Part shown: one piece after another, positions 34,479-45,642 of the stretch | Layout: every line of letters starts with the position of its first letter | Numbering within the stretch: position 1 is the stretch's first letter | Assembly: GCA_026214975.1 (NCBI GenBank) | Contig: CM047814.1 | Coordinates: 22,281,541 to 22,345,540 of the forward strand | Origin: Gentiana macrophylla | Lineage: Eukaryota > Streptophyta > Magnoliopsida > Gentianales > Gentianaceae | Length of the DNA stretch: 64,000 nt | Direction of reading: 5' to 3' | The notes under the pieces: generated by a model | Told to the model about the DNA's origin: nothing | The model's input: only the letters and a program-made list of their open reading frames with translations | The model's database searches: none | Program-made: the position numbers and the translations under genes

Positions 34479-35142
34479 TGTTAGAAACAGGACCGCCAGG
34501 GATCAAAACGGATTGCAATAATAAAAAAAGCATAATGTAATGGTGACTTAAACTATGCTACTGAGTCTGGTTTTGGAAACATGTTTTGGTCGGCAATGTA
34601 TAAAGCATCTGCTGAAGTCTGGTGTTCAACCAGGGCAAGTTCGAAGCAGGTTGATCGACCAACGATGGCAAGCCTCATCAAGACAAGTCTGTTGAGCCTC
34701 GGCGAGACTTGGGAACACGTCTTTGCATGTTTATTCGGGTTTTATCTAAGTTACTTAGGGTATTTCACCATTTCTTGGGTTGGCTGTTTAGTCGGTTAGG
34801 GTTGGATTCCCAAGGCTATAAATACCATCTGTATTTATCGTAACTTAATGTAACTTTCTGGTGATAATAAAATATCCTCGTTTGTCCTTGGGTTAGTCGA
34901 CACATTGCCGGAAACCACGTTAAATCTGTGTTCTTCTTGTTTCTGTGTTTGTTTACTTGTTATTCTTTTATCTTTACTCACAATCACCATCACTTCTTGA
35001 TCGATCCATAATAACAAACTGGTATCAAAGCGTCCAGGTTCAACAAGAAATCTGTTTATCTGTTGTAAGCAAGTTAGATTGGCACTAAGGTCATTATTGA
35101 CGCTAGGATTTGGGATATACGCAAGCTTTTCTGGTGAGAAAG

Positions 35143-36170
35143 ATGTCTGCTTTAAATGTTAAGATTGATAAGTTTACAGGAAGGAACAATTTTAGTCTGT
35201 GGCAGATCAAGATGTGTGCTTTGTTGAAGCAGCAGGGATTATGGGGCCCCTTGTCTAAATCAACAGAAGGAAGTGCTGCTGAGAGAGCCAGTCTGTAAGA
35301 GAAAGCACATTCAACAATTATGTTGTGCTTGTCAGATGATATTATCACAGATGTTGATGAGGAGGACACTGCTGAGAAGTTGTGGGCCAAACTTGAGAGT
35401 CTGTATATGACTAAGTCATTAACCAACAAGTCGTTGTTGAAACATCATCTGCTTAGTTTAAGGATGCATGAGGTACTCACCGAGGATCATCTAGACCAAA
35501 TGAACACAATATTGCTTGATTTAAGGAATATTGATGTGAAGATTAAAGATGAGGATGCTGCATTGATTCTACTTGTGTCATTTCCAGCATCATATGAGAA
35601 CTTTGTGCAGTCATTTATTGTTGGGAAGGACTCAGTATCATTGGAGGATGTAAGATCATCACTCCATGCTCGAGAGTTACGCCATAAGGCATCTGGATAT
35701 GGGACAGATAGTCAGTCTGCTGGGTTGGTGGCCAGTGGAGTCAGTAGGGGGCCAGGCAATTTTGGAAAGAAGAAATTAAGAAGAATTCCAAGGGTCCTAA
35801 AGCTAAGGATATCTGTAATTACTGCAAGGAGCAGGGACATTGGAAAAATGAATGTCCAAAGAAGAAAAAGCAGCAGGGTACTCAGCAGGGTACAATTGCT
35901 TTGGCAGAACATGACACCAACTCTGAAGAAGATCTGGCCTTAGCAGTTTCAGAGTCAGTATGGCACAGAGATGTGTGGATTCTGGACACTGGGGCATCTT
36001 ATCATGTGTGTCCAAACAAGGAGTGGTTTTCAACCTATCAGCAGGTTGATGGAGGTCATATTACTATGGCCAACAACAAGGTCTGCAAAATAGTTGGGAT
36101 TGGATCAATCCAACTTAGGACACATGATGGTAAATTCTGCACATTGAATAAGGTTAGGCATGTTCCATAA
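35143..36170 (+). pseudogene. Element D gag and protease remnant
   Basis: Gag starts MSALNVKIDKFTGRNNF, a Tork-type UBN2 gag forming the particle core. A TAA at 35296 interrupts it after about 50 codons; the same frame continues to about 35770 with SLYMTKSLTNKSLLK and LVSFPASYENFVQSF blocks. A frameshift then moves to the frame that carries the zinc knuckle CNYCKEQGHWKNEC (near 35815-35860) and the protease active site WILDTGASYHV (near 35978-36010). It ends at a TAA at 36168. The start was chosen by homology to G's gag (MSRLNVEIDKFTG). Confidence 0.8.
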
Positions 36171-36339
36171 ATGACCATGAATTTGATATCATTTAGTCTA
36201 CTGGACAGCAAAAGGTCCAAGTTCAGGGGTAAAAATAGAGTGGTGAATGTCTATAAGGGTTCGAGTGTGATTCTGAAGGGTATCTGGCAGGGACATTGTA
36301 CATACTGCAAGTGGTCTATCAGACGTTACTGCTTCTTTG

Positions 36340-37261
36340 TTGCATCATCGAGAGTTCACCATCCACAGATTGACTAAGTTGTGGCATATGAGATTAGGTC
36401 ATATGGGTGAAAGGGGGGATGCAAATTCTGTCTAAGTTTGATCTACTTGGGGGACATAAGGTCAAGGAGCTGGAATTTTTTGAACACTTTGTGTTTGGGA
36501 AGCTACATATGAGCAAGTTCCCAAAAGCAATTCACATCACAAAAGGGACACTTGATTATGTCCATTCTGATTGTTGGAGACCTTCAAGGGTGGAGTCATT
36601 GGGTGGTCACAGGTATTTTGTGTCTTTTATAGATGATTATTCAAGGATGGTTTGGGTAATTATGATGAAACACAAGAATGAAGCATTCAAGAACTTCAGG
36701 CAGTGGAAGGCTTTGGTTGAAAATCAGACAGGGAGGAAGATCAAGAGACTTAGAACTGATAATGGACTAGAATTCTGTTGGTCTGAGTTTGATGAATTTT
36801 GCAAGAATGAAGGCATTTCTAGGTACCATACTGTAAGAGATACTCCACAGCAGAATGGTGTTGCAGAAAGAATGAATCAAACTCTTCTGGAGAGGGCAAG
36901 GTGCATGCTCTCTAATTCTGGTCTAGCAAGGAGATTTTGGGGAGGTCACAAGACACCCTGCTACTTAATCAATAGGGGGCCTCACACTGGGATCAAACTT
37001 AAAACACCACTTGAAGTTTGGTCAGGAAAGTCAGCAGACTACTCTGGACTTAGGGTTTTTGGAAGCACTGTCTACTACCATGTCAGTGAGGGTAAATTAG
37101 AGCCTAGGGCCAAGAAGGGTGTGTTTGTTGGATATGGAGATGGTGTTAAGGGGTATAGAATCTGGTCATCAGCTGAAAATAGGGTTATACTCAGCAGGAG
37201 TGTAGTCTTTGATGAAAACTCTATGCTTAACTCATCTGTGAGAGCCACATCTGAATCTTAA
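36340..37261 (+). pseudogene. Element D integrase remnant
   Basis: The zinc-binding region (LWHMRLGHMGERG) is split by a frameshift near 36412, at a run of six G. After it, one open frame of 284 residues carries the integrase core that joins copy DNA to the genome: YVHSDCW (first Asp), LRTDNGLEFC (second Asp) and the HTVRDTPQQNGVAERMNQ block with the catalytic Glu. YLINRGPHTGIKLKTPLEVW and KKGVFVGYGDGVKGYRIW follow. All three catalytic acids can be seen, so this part is well preserved. Confidence 0.8.
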
Positions 37262-37500
37262 ATTGGATCTGAGACTGGGAAGGTTGACAAACAGGTGGAG
37301 CTTCAATCAGAACCTGTTGGATTAAAAGAGTCAGCAGAGGATAGTCAACGATCGAAGAAATCGAGCAGGATCCAAGCCAGTCTGCTAAACAAGGGTCAGT
37401 AGAGACTCAAACTGTTGATGTTGGTCAGCAGGGTATAGCTCTCAGCAGAGCTAGGAGGACCAATATCAGACCTCCAAGAAGATATGGGTTTGAGGAGGAT

Positions 37501-38341
37501 ATGGTTGGATATGCACTACAGGTAGCTGAAGAAGTAGATGGTTTTGAACCTAACACTTACAGGGAAGCTATGACATGTTTTGAGGCCTCCCAATGGCTTA
37601 TTGCTATGGGAGAAGAAATGGAGTCACTTCAGAAGAATGAGACTTGGGATCTGGTCAAACAACCACAAGACATGAGGGTGGTAACTTGCAAATGGATATT
37701 CAAGAAAAAGGAAGGAATGACATCCGCTGAGGGTTTTAGATATAAGGCACGTTTGGTTACTAGGAGGTTCAGTCAAAAAGAGGGGGTAGACTATGAAGAA
37801 ATATTTTCTTCAGTGGTCAGACACACTTCCATCAGGGTGCTGTTAGCAATAGTGGCACATCAGAATCTTGAACTTGAGCAATTCAATGTGAAGACAACCT
37901 TTCTACATAGAGATGTAGATAAGGAGATTTATATGACTCAGCCAGAGAGTTTCCAATTTCTTGGCAAAGAAGGATATGTGTGCAAGTTGAAGAAGTCCTT
38001 ATATGGACTTAAGCAGGCTCCAAGGAAGTGGTATAAGAAGTTTGACAGCTATATGATTCAGCAGGGTCATAGCAGGGGTCCATATGATTGATGTGTTTAT
38101 CACAACAAGTTGAAGGATGGGTTAGTCATCTATCCGGTGTTGTATGTAGATTATATGCAGATAGCTGCTGCAAACAAGTGTGACATTCAAGATCTGAAGA
38201 ATCTGCTCAAAGCTAAATTTGAGATGAAGGATTTGGGGAATGCAAAAAAAATTTGGGGATGGAGATCTATAGAAATAGGAATCAGGGGAAGCTATTCTTG
38301 TCTCAGCAGGGGTATATTGAAAATGTACTATCCAAGTGTGG
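37501..38341 (+). pseudogene. Element D reverse transcriptase, part before element E
   Basis: This is the RT N-terminal and palm region: QKNETWDLVKQPQDMRVVTC, FRYKARLVTRRFSQKEGVDY, NVKTTFLHRDVDKEIYM (family usually has DVKTAFLHG) and [19 protein letters not shown]. After a TGA at 38089 the frame continues to the active-site block, here VLYVDYMQIAA: the second catalytic Asp of YVDD is Tyr. A frameshift follows near 38250. The frame is cut at 38346 by element E and resumes at 44740. Confidence 0.8.
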
Positions 38342-38346
38342 CATGT

Positions 38347-39774
38347 TGTTGTGTGATTTTCACTTTAATCACTAAATCCTACCGCAAGCGCACGGCTTAT
38401 CGAGTAGTACTTAGGATGTCGATCCCACAGGGACTTAGGACAATCACCGAATAGTTATTAACTTATATTAGCTATACTAACCAAACTTTGGTGTTTTAAG
38501 ATATAAAATAACTAAAAACTAAGGTCCTATTTAAAACTCAACACAAGTCCAAGAAAATGCTAGAAATCAAGTTGGAAGAACTTCTAGGACGTCGGATTAC
38601 CACGGTAACGAACAAATGACTTTTACAACGACCTTTCCATTTATTATGAATTTTTACTTATGTTGACGAATAATCAAAAGTGACTAACAATATTCTTTCG
38701 AACTACTATTAATCGTGCCTAAATTAATATTAAATCCGATTTCTCTCTCATTAAATTAATCTAGACCCATTAAACATCATTATTCATAATGTCACAAGAT
38801 ATTTCAATTAACTTTCGCTATCATGAATTTTCTTGATTGAAATTAGGGTTCTAACCTATCAATTAAATTTCACCTTTCAGTCCATCACCTAATTGATAAT
38901 AAATTCTTCATATAAACCTATGGAAATTCGTCTTTCGATCCATCAATCCATAAATTCATACGAAATAGTGCACTAAAATCAACACAAAAGCATATCGATT
39001 CATAGTAAAAGGAAAGATCGAATCTTTAACTCATATATTCATTTACCGGGCTCTCCTAATCCTAGAAAATTAAATCTACTCGCGCATAGTCAAAGAGATC
39101 ACAAAAATCATGGATTTAAGCATTGTGAAACGCAAAAATAAAATTAAAGGAAGAAAATTAAGAGAAAGGAAATAGAATTGTCTCACAAATAGCATAAAAC
39201 CAAGAAATTCACGATCTGTTCTTCGTTCTTGAGCCCTAAGCAAAATCTTGTTCTTCCAATAATTGGGAGAAAAATAGTAGATGGAATGGGAATTGAAGAC
39301 CACGCCTCCAAATCTGAATATGGCGTGTCTATTGATTTTCACGACTTAGGGGAGTATAAAAGGGATAATTACATCATAAATATAAGTTTCCATAATTAAT
39401 TTAATCAAGAAAATCTCTAAAATCAAATATCTATCAATCTTGGACTCTTCTAGTGTGTGGGCTCCTCTTTTGCATTGAAAATCATGCCATTATGCTAGAA
39501 ATCACGTTGGGAAAGTTTCCACCAATCAGAACATTTCGTTGGCCAGGATCAGATTTCTGGAAACTGTCACACCCTGGGTGTGACAGAGGCTGGTTTTTGA
39601 GTTCTTCCATTTTAGCTCTGTTTTTGGGCCTTTTTCTTCTAATCTCGAACAATGCTGCAATAATTCAAACATGCACAGTAATCTAGCCCAAAAAGGATAA
39701 AAACATTGCAAAATAACAACATACGACACCAAATTGAGTCCAAAACATCTAGAATTATTTGCTTAAACTTATCA
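38347..39774 (-). repeat. LTR of element E (3' LTR in its own orientation)
   Basis: On the plus strand it runs from TGTTGTGTGATTTTC to AACTTATCA. It carries a perfect 23-nt palindrome at 39564-39586. On the minus strand the element starts TGATAAGTT and ends ACACAACA. Confidence 0.85.
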
Positions 39775-41602
39775 CTCCCCCAAGCTTAAGACTTTGCTTG
39801 TCCCCAAGCAAACAAAAAGACTCAAGACGAGACGGACTAAGAAGATCACACATGACATAGCAATAGACAAATATGTACAACACACGAGCATTAATAAAGT
39901 TCATCCCGGCATTCAAAACACATGATATAGACTAACTAATCCTTTTCTATCATGTTATGAGCAAAAGTGAACAAAAAATTGTCAATGGGAAATAACATAG
40001 ACCAAGCAAATAGACCCTCACGGGATATATCACTCAACGCTCAATGTTTGTGAGGTGACTAGACTCTCAAGCTCATTCCATTGAAAATGGCCTACTATAT
40101 GCTTGTATATCGTCTTATATCAATCACCAAGGCATTGTGCAACACATAAATCATAAGGTCTTTGGGAAAAAGGACGGTAAGTGAGAATAGCCCAAGTAGG
40201 AAAAAAAATGGTGATAAGTGTAGGAAAAGGTATAAGAGATGGCAAAAACCATTAGAACTAGCGAAACACCTTACTATCAAGCTTCAACGTCATACAAGAG
40301 CAAGGGGGCCCTACAATTTATTTCCAAACAAAAGATAATACAATGGATAAATTCTCTACTTTAGGAGAATAATGATACAACTCCCATTTTACTACTAACA
40401 AATAAAACAAACAAGACTGAGGAGGTTTTTTTTTTCTTGAGTGCCTCATTTATTTATTTATTTTTCATTTTCATTTTTCTATTTTTCATCATTTTTTTTC
40501 AAACTAAGAAACAGACAAATAGTACCAACATGGATTTCCCCCAAGCTTGATCCTTACATACTAAGTACAAGGAATTTGATAGCCACGTGCTCCAATTACT
40601 TCTAAGGTTGGGTGAAAGGAATTGGGCTACCTCTTTTTCGGATTGTTCAATGTATGGTGTAGTGGAAGTAAGGTAGAAAGGAAAAATGGGTATAATAAAG
40701 ATCAAGGCTTAAAAGATATATAGTGTATAGTGTGGTGAAAGGTAGAAACGAATGCCTCAATCATTTCTACGTGTTTACGCATGCCAAAGTAACATCAACA
40801 AAACTCAACACAAGTTTTAAAGGAACAGATCCAAAGAACATAAAATACGCACAAATTTAGGGTGAGACTGAAGTGGTCAGTCATATGGCTGGAACAATAT
40901 CTCACCGGGTCAATTTTGTCTATTCACTCGGACTCTATTGTTTCCTAAAGAAAATAATAGCACTTTAAACATGATAGTCTAAGAAGGATTTCTCACTCCA
41001 TGTCATGCATTTCTCTTGTCAGAACAAACTATATCAATTTTCATGCATTGCAAATCTCATCTAAAGTAGCTATGTGTGATCATCAAAACCATCAAAACAA
41101 AACGACACTACTGACTCTCAACTGACAATGACTAAGACTCTAAACTGCATAAGAGAAAGACTTGCACAAATGTCACTCCCCCCACACTTAAAGGTTGCAT
41201 TGTCCCCAATGTAATTAAATTAAAACAGTGGAGGGTAAAAAGAAAACTCACAAGATGCAATGGGCGGGCTCCTTGTGTGCATATCATCACGCTCTGAACG
41301 TCGTGGTCTTGAAGAGTCTTCTGTTAGCCCTTAATCGGAGCTCCGACGAAGTCACAAGAATTGTGTAGTGGTTCTCTCCTTGGTGGCTTGATGTTAGGAG
41401 TAATGCCATAAAAATTCTTAGCTTTCCCCATGATAAAGAAGAAGTGGAGTGGAGGTGTAAAGGTGGAAGAGGAAGATGGTAAAAGAAAAGAAAGAAAAAA
41501 ATGGAAAGAAAAAAAGGGAAAGAAAGAAATATTTTTGTTTGTTTGTGTTTTTATTAATTTTTATTTTTTTAAGTAAAAGTGATAAAAAAAAAAACCAGCC
41601 AC

Positions 41603-41827
41603 CATCACACCTAAGGTGTGACAGCTAAAATTTTTTTTAATGAGAAAAAGGTGTGTGTCACACCCTGGGTGTGACACTAACTGGTTTATGTCTCCATAAT
41701 TTCTCCTCTTCTCCATCATAGTGATGATCATCGTCACACCCTCGGTGTGACAAAATCTGATTTATGGCCAAGAATTTCTCCTTTTCGATACCACACTCAT
41801 GGTCCTTAATCACGTCCTAGGCGTGAT
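41603..41827. repeat. Tandem ~80-bp repeats each carrying a GTCACACC/GGTGTGAC palindrome
   Basis: Four dyads lie within 225 bp. One at 41603-41624 has perfect 8-bp arms around one base. One at 41655-41677 has perfect 11-bp arms (GTGTCACACCC and GGGTGTGACAC). One at 41733-41751 has 8-bp arms around CTC. A diverged one lies at about 41808-41828. Between the later dyads are related CTGGTTTATG...AATTTCTCC spacers, so the unit is about 75-80 bp. The same palindrome, with a similar spacer start (GAGGCTGGTTTTTG), sits in each LTR at 39564-39586 (perfect) and 44518-44540 (slightly diverged). Confidence 0.85.
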
Positions 41828-42069
41828 CACCACTTTCCAAAGCTCGTTTTCTCTGCATGCAATGACCTTCAAATACCACTCGTGCACATCTTTCTCTCTG
41901 CAAAACGGACACGGACGCAACCAAACCAAACCAAAACAAAACAAACCAAGACCAAAGGACCGAGAAGACAACTATCTTCTTTTATTTATTCATTAAACAA
42001 GAAAAAAGAAAGGAAAAAAACACATTCTGAATTTATAGTCTTCAGTTGGACTATCTCTAAACATCATTC

Positions 42070-43155
42070 TCAAGGAGGACTAAACCAAACAAGGGCATCC
42101 CTCTGCATCTTTCTCCACATATCAAAGATATTAACAAGTATTTTCAGATATAGCATTGGGAGCCTATAATCATGTCTTCTTAAAAAGTGATTAATCAATT
42201 TCGCTCTAAAGAAAGAAGTGCCTCCTAACAATTTATTAATCTCTTTATCAATGCTCATGACAAATCTAAGAGGATTATGGACTATTAGAGGTGCAACATC
42301 TATATACTCGATATGCTCAACATTTATAAATTCAACATCACTATTCAAGGACGGATAACTGACATTATCAAATAAATTAGAATCAAGAACAATATTGTTA
42401 CCACCCTTTTCATCCCCTTCTTGGCTCATCAATGTTGAATCCGGAATTATTGCACCATTATCTTCTGAAGATGGTTCGAATTTCCATGTGGCTTCACTCT
42501 TGTTAATTTGGAGGCCTAAACACTCAGCGGTCTTCGAGAAATCATCACCGAAAACATTTAGATCATGACAATGTGGGATCTCATAAGGATCACAGTTTTC
42601 ATCCCCACGACTTTCAAGGTTGGCCTCCTGCTCTTGAATCACCAGCATCTCCATTTCCCTTTCATCTTCAAGAACATGGCGATTATGTGCAACCAATTCT
42701 CCCAAAGTCAGTTCCCTTTTTTCTGGAGCAGGACACAATAGGTGTGCCATTTCTCTAGAAAATTTCTCTCTGCTCTTTATAGATTTCTCTAACAAAATTT
42801 CAATGTTAGACTTGGGCTCTGAGTGAGGGAACACTTGTCGTTGCCAATTTCTTTGATCTTGACCCCACGGAGAATAAGAATAGTTACTCATCCCACCATT
42901 GTATGATGGTGCATAATTGTGGCTATATTGAAATTGATTCTCATAACTCGCACCATAATTGTCATAAGTATTCCACTGGTGGGATGAATAACCTTCATTG
43001 CACTGAGCTTCACAATTGTTTCCTCCACAATATGAACATCTCACATGAACCGGATTAAACCCATATCCATACATTCTCGCATTAGTTGATTGCTCATAAG
43101 CATCGAATCCAGAGAATAATGAATCCATCAAGCACTGCACTACTACTTTCTGCAC
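42070..43155 (-). CDS. Gag-like protein of Tat-type element E
   Basis: This is an uninterrupted 361-codon ORF starting about 145 nt inside the 5' LTR/PBS end of element E, where gag is expected. A Cys cluster CSYCGGNNCEAQC near residue 40 resembles the CxxCGG..H...C knuckle in gag proteins of Athila/Tat Gypsy elements, with Cys in place of His. It is followed by a Tyr/Asn/Gln-rich stretch (residues ~50-105) and acidic sequence. The ORF ends in a hydrophobic/basic tail near FFRAKLINHFLRRHDYRL. No capsid or protease motif can be named with confidence. It is probably a partial or derived gag, about half the usual length. The first ATG is used as the start; a later Met at residue 10 is possible. 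Confidence 0.6.
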   Translation of the reverse strand: MQKVVVQCLMDSLFSGFDAYEQSTNARMYGYGFNPVHVRCSYCGGNNCEAQCNEGYSSHQWNTYDNYGASYENQFQYSHNYAPSYNGGMSNYSYSPWGQDQRNWQRQVFPHSEPKSNIEILLEKSIKSREKFSREMAHLLCPAPEKRELTLGELVAHNRHVLEDEREMEMLVIQEQEANLESRGDENCDPYEIPHCHDLNVFGDDFSKTAECLGLQINKSEATWKFEPSSEDNGAIIPDSTLMSQEGDEKGGNNIVLDSNLFDNVSYPSLNSDVEFINVEHIEYIDVAPLIVHNPLRFVMSIDKEINKLLGGTSFFRAKLINHFLRRHDYRLPMLYLKILVNIFDMWRKMQRDALVWFSPP

Positions 43156-43275
43156 AAGAAGAAAAAAAAAGAAAAATCAAAAGCAAAAAGGTCTCACTGT
43201 AGCAAGGTGCAGCTTGCTATGGTGAGAAAGTCTAGTCTAACGAAATTAACAACCGGCTCGATGTTGACACTCAAG

Positions 43276-43293
43276 TCCCCGGCAGCGGCGCCA
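43276..43293 (-). promoter_or_regulatory. Primer binding site of element E
   Basis: The complement reads TGGCGCCGCTGCCGGGGA, seven bases inside the LTR end. This type of PBS is characteristic of Tat/Athila Gypsy elements and fixes the orientation of E. Confidence 0.85.
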
Positions 43294-43300
43294 GAAAACT

Positions 43301-44734
43301 TGTTGTGTGATTTTCACTTTAATCACTAAATCCTACCGCAAGCGCACGGCTTATCGAGTAGTACTTAGGATGTCGATCCCACAAGGATTTAGGACAATCA
43401 CCGAATAGTTATTAACTTATATTAGCTAAACTAATCAAACTTTGGTGTTTTAAGATATAAAATAACTAAAAACTAAGGTCCTATTTAAAACTCAACACAA
43501 GTCCAAGAAAATGCTAGAAATCAAGTTGGAAGAACTTCTAGGACATCGGATTACCACGGTAACGAACAAATGACTTTTACAACGACCTTTCCATTTATTA
43601 TGAATTTTTACTTATGTTGACGAAAAATCAAAAGTGACTAACAATATTCTTTCGAACTACTATTAATCGTGCCTAAATTAATATTTAATCCTATTTCTCT
43701 CTCATTAAATTAATCTAGACCCATTAAACATCATTATTCATAATGTCACAAGAAATTTCAATTAACTTTCGCTATCATGAATTTTCTTGATTGAAATTAG
43801 GGTTCTAACCTGTCAATTAAATTTCACCTTTCAGTCCATCACCTAATTGATAATAAATTCTTCATATAAACCTATGGAAATTCATCTTTCGATCCATCAA
43901 TCCATAAATTCATATGAAATAGTGCACTAAAATCAACACAAAAGCATATCGATTCATAGTAATAGGAAAGATCGAATCTTTAACTCATATATTCATTTAC
44001 CGGGCTCTCCTAATCCTAGAAAATTAAATCTACTCACGCATAGTCAAAGAGATCACAAAAATCATGGATTTAAGCATTGTGAAACGTAAAAATAAAATTA
44101 AAGGAAGAAAATTAAGAGAAAGGAAATAGAATTGTCTCACAAATAGCATAAAACCAAGAAATTCATGATCTGTTCTTCGTTCTTGAGCCCTAAGCAAAAT
44201 CTTGTTCTTCCAAAAATTGGGAGAAAAATAGTAGATGGAATGGAAATTGAAGATCACGCCTCCAAATCTGAATATGGCGTGTCTATTGATTTTCACGACT
44301 TAGGGGAGTATAAAAGGGATAATTACATCATAAATATAAGTTTCCATAATTAATTTAATTAAGAAAATCTCTAAAATCAAATATCTATCAATCTTGGACT
44401 CTTCTAGTGTGTGGACTCCTCTTTTGCATTGAAAATCATGCCATTATGCTAGAAACCACGTTGGGAAAGTTTCCACCAATCAGAAAATTTCGTTGGCCAG
44501 GATCAGATTTCTTGAAACTGACACACCTTGGGTGTGACAGAGGCTGGTTTTTGAGTTCTTCCATTTTAGCTCTGTTTTTGGGCCTTTTTCTTCAAATCTC
44601 GAACAATGCTGCAATAATTCAAACATGCGTAGTAATCTAGCCCAAAAAGGATAAAAACATCGCAAAATAACAACATACGTCACCAAATTGAGTCCAAAAC
44701 ATCTAGAATTATTTGACATTTTAGGAACTTATCA
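43301..44734 (-). repeat. LTR of element E (5' LTR in its own orientation)
   Basis: This is the second LTR copy, ending AACTTATCA on the plus strand next to the CATGT duplication. It differs from the first copy by scattered substitutions, such as four in the first ~150 bp. Its palindrome at 44518-44540 has lost symmetry at a few positions. Confidence 0.85.
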
Positions 44735-44739
44735 CATGT

Positions 44740-45492
44740 CAACATCCAAACCTATAGACACTCCAATGGCACCAAATCTACATCTGTCTGCTGTGTTTGC
44801 TCCATAGTCTGCTGAAGAGGAAGAATATATGTCTAAGGTTCCATATGCTAGTGCAGTAGGCAGTCTAATGTACGCCATGGTCTGTACTAGGCCTGATTTG
44901 GCTCAGGCAGTCAGTGTTGTCAGCAGGTTTATGGCTCAACCTGGAAAGGAAGACTGGAAAGCAGTAAAGAGGATATTCAGGTACCTTAGGGGTACATCAG
45001 ATATGGACTCATTTATGGAGGTGATAATCAATGTTTTATCACAGGGTACTGTGATTCTGATTATGCTACTGATGTGGACAGTAGGAGGTCTATGACTGGG
45101 TATGCGTTTACTTTAGGTGATTCCGTGGTTAGTTGGAAGGCAACTTTACAGAGTACGGTGACATTATCTACTACTGAAGCAGAGTATATGGCACTGACAG
45201 AAGCAGCAAAGAAGGCAATCTGGTTAAAGGGGCTAGTCAATGATCTGAGTCTGCATCAAAATCAGACTAGATTTTATTGTGACAGTCTTAGTGCAATATG
45301 TTTGGCTAAGGATCAGGTTCATCATGAGAGAACCAAGCATATTGGTGTGAGGTACCATTTTCTGAGGAATGAGAGGAGGGTTAAAGTGGAAAATACTAGC
45401 ACTGATGTGAATCCTGCTGATATGTTCACTAAACCAGTTCCAAGGAGCAAGTTTCAGTTATCTCTGGACTTGCTGAATATCCAAAGCTGTTA
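44740..45492 (+). pseudogene. Element D reverse transcriptase C-terminus and RNase H
   Basis: The frame cut by element E continues here directly after the duplicated CATGT. It reads SVF then a stop, VPYASAVGSLMYAMVCTRPD, and WKAVKRIFRYLRGTSDM, then a frameshift near 45010. RNase H follows at 45074-45493, with SRRSMTGYAFTLGDSVVSWK, LSTTEAEYMALTEAAKKAIW, FYCDSLSAICLAKDQVHHER and the final NPADMFTKPV. It ends at a TAA at 45491. The sequence type is Tork-like. RNase H by itself is well preserved. Confidence 0.8.
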
Positions 45493-45642
45493 ATTTGAAT
45501 CTGGGAATACTCAGCTGAAGGTGGAGGTCTGCTGAGGTATTCAAATCTGAAGACAAAAAGGATTTCTGGCACTTGGTTGTGCATCTGGCACTTGGTTGTG
45601 CATCTGGTCAGTTTCCATGAAGTTGAAGTCAATGTGGAGATT

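Larger units (their letters stand above)
38347..44734 (-). mobile_element. Gypsy (Tat-like) element E: two LTRs, gag-like ORF, no pol
   Basis: The LTRs are 38347-39774 (1,428 bp) and 43301-44734 (1,434 bp), only a few percent different by eye. The perfect 5-bp duplication CATGT (38342-38346 and 44735-44739) shows insertion in the RT of element D. Orientation is minus. The PBS TGGCGCCGCTGCCGGGGA, typical of Tat-type Gypsy, is the complement of 43276-43293. The polypurine tract, read on the minus strand as AAGCTTGGGGGAG, is at 39775-39787. The 3.5-kb interior has one long ORF (42070-43155) and no recognisable protease, RT, RNase H or integrase. It is non-autonomous and appears the youngest member of the nest. 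Confidence 0.88.

Noticed and set aside
41603..41827. CRISPR-like array of palindromic repeats
   Set aside because: Spacers are related to each other, the array lies in a plant Gypsy element and there are no cas genes.
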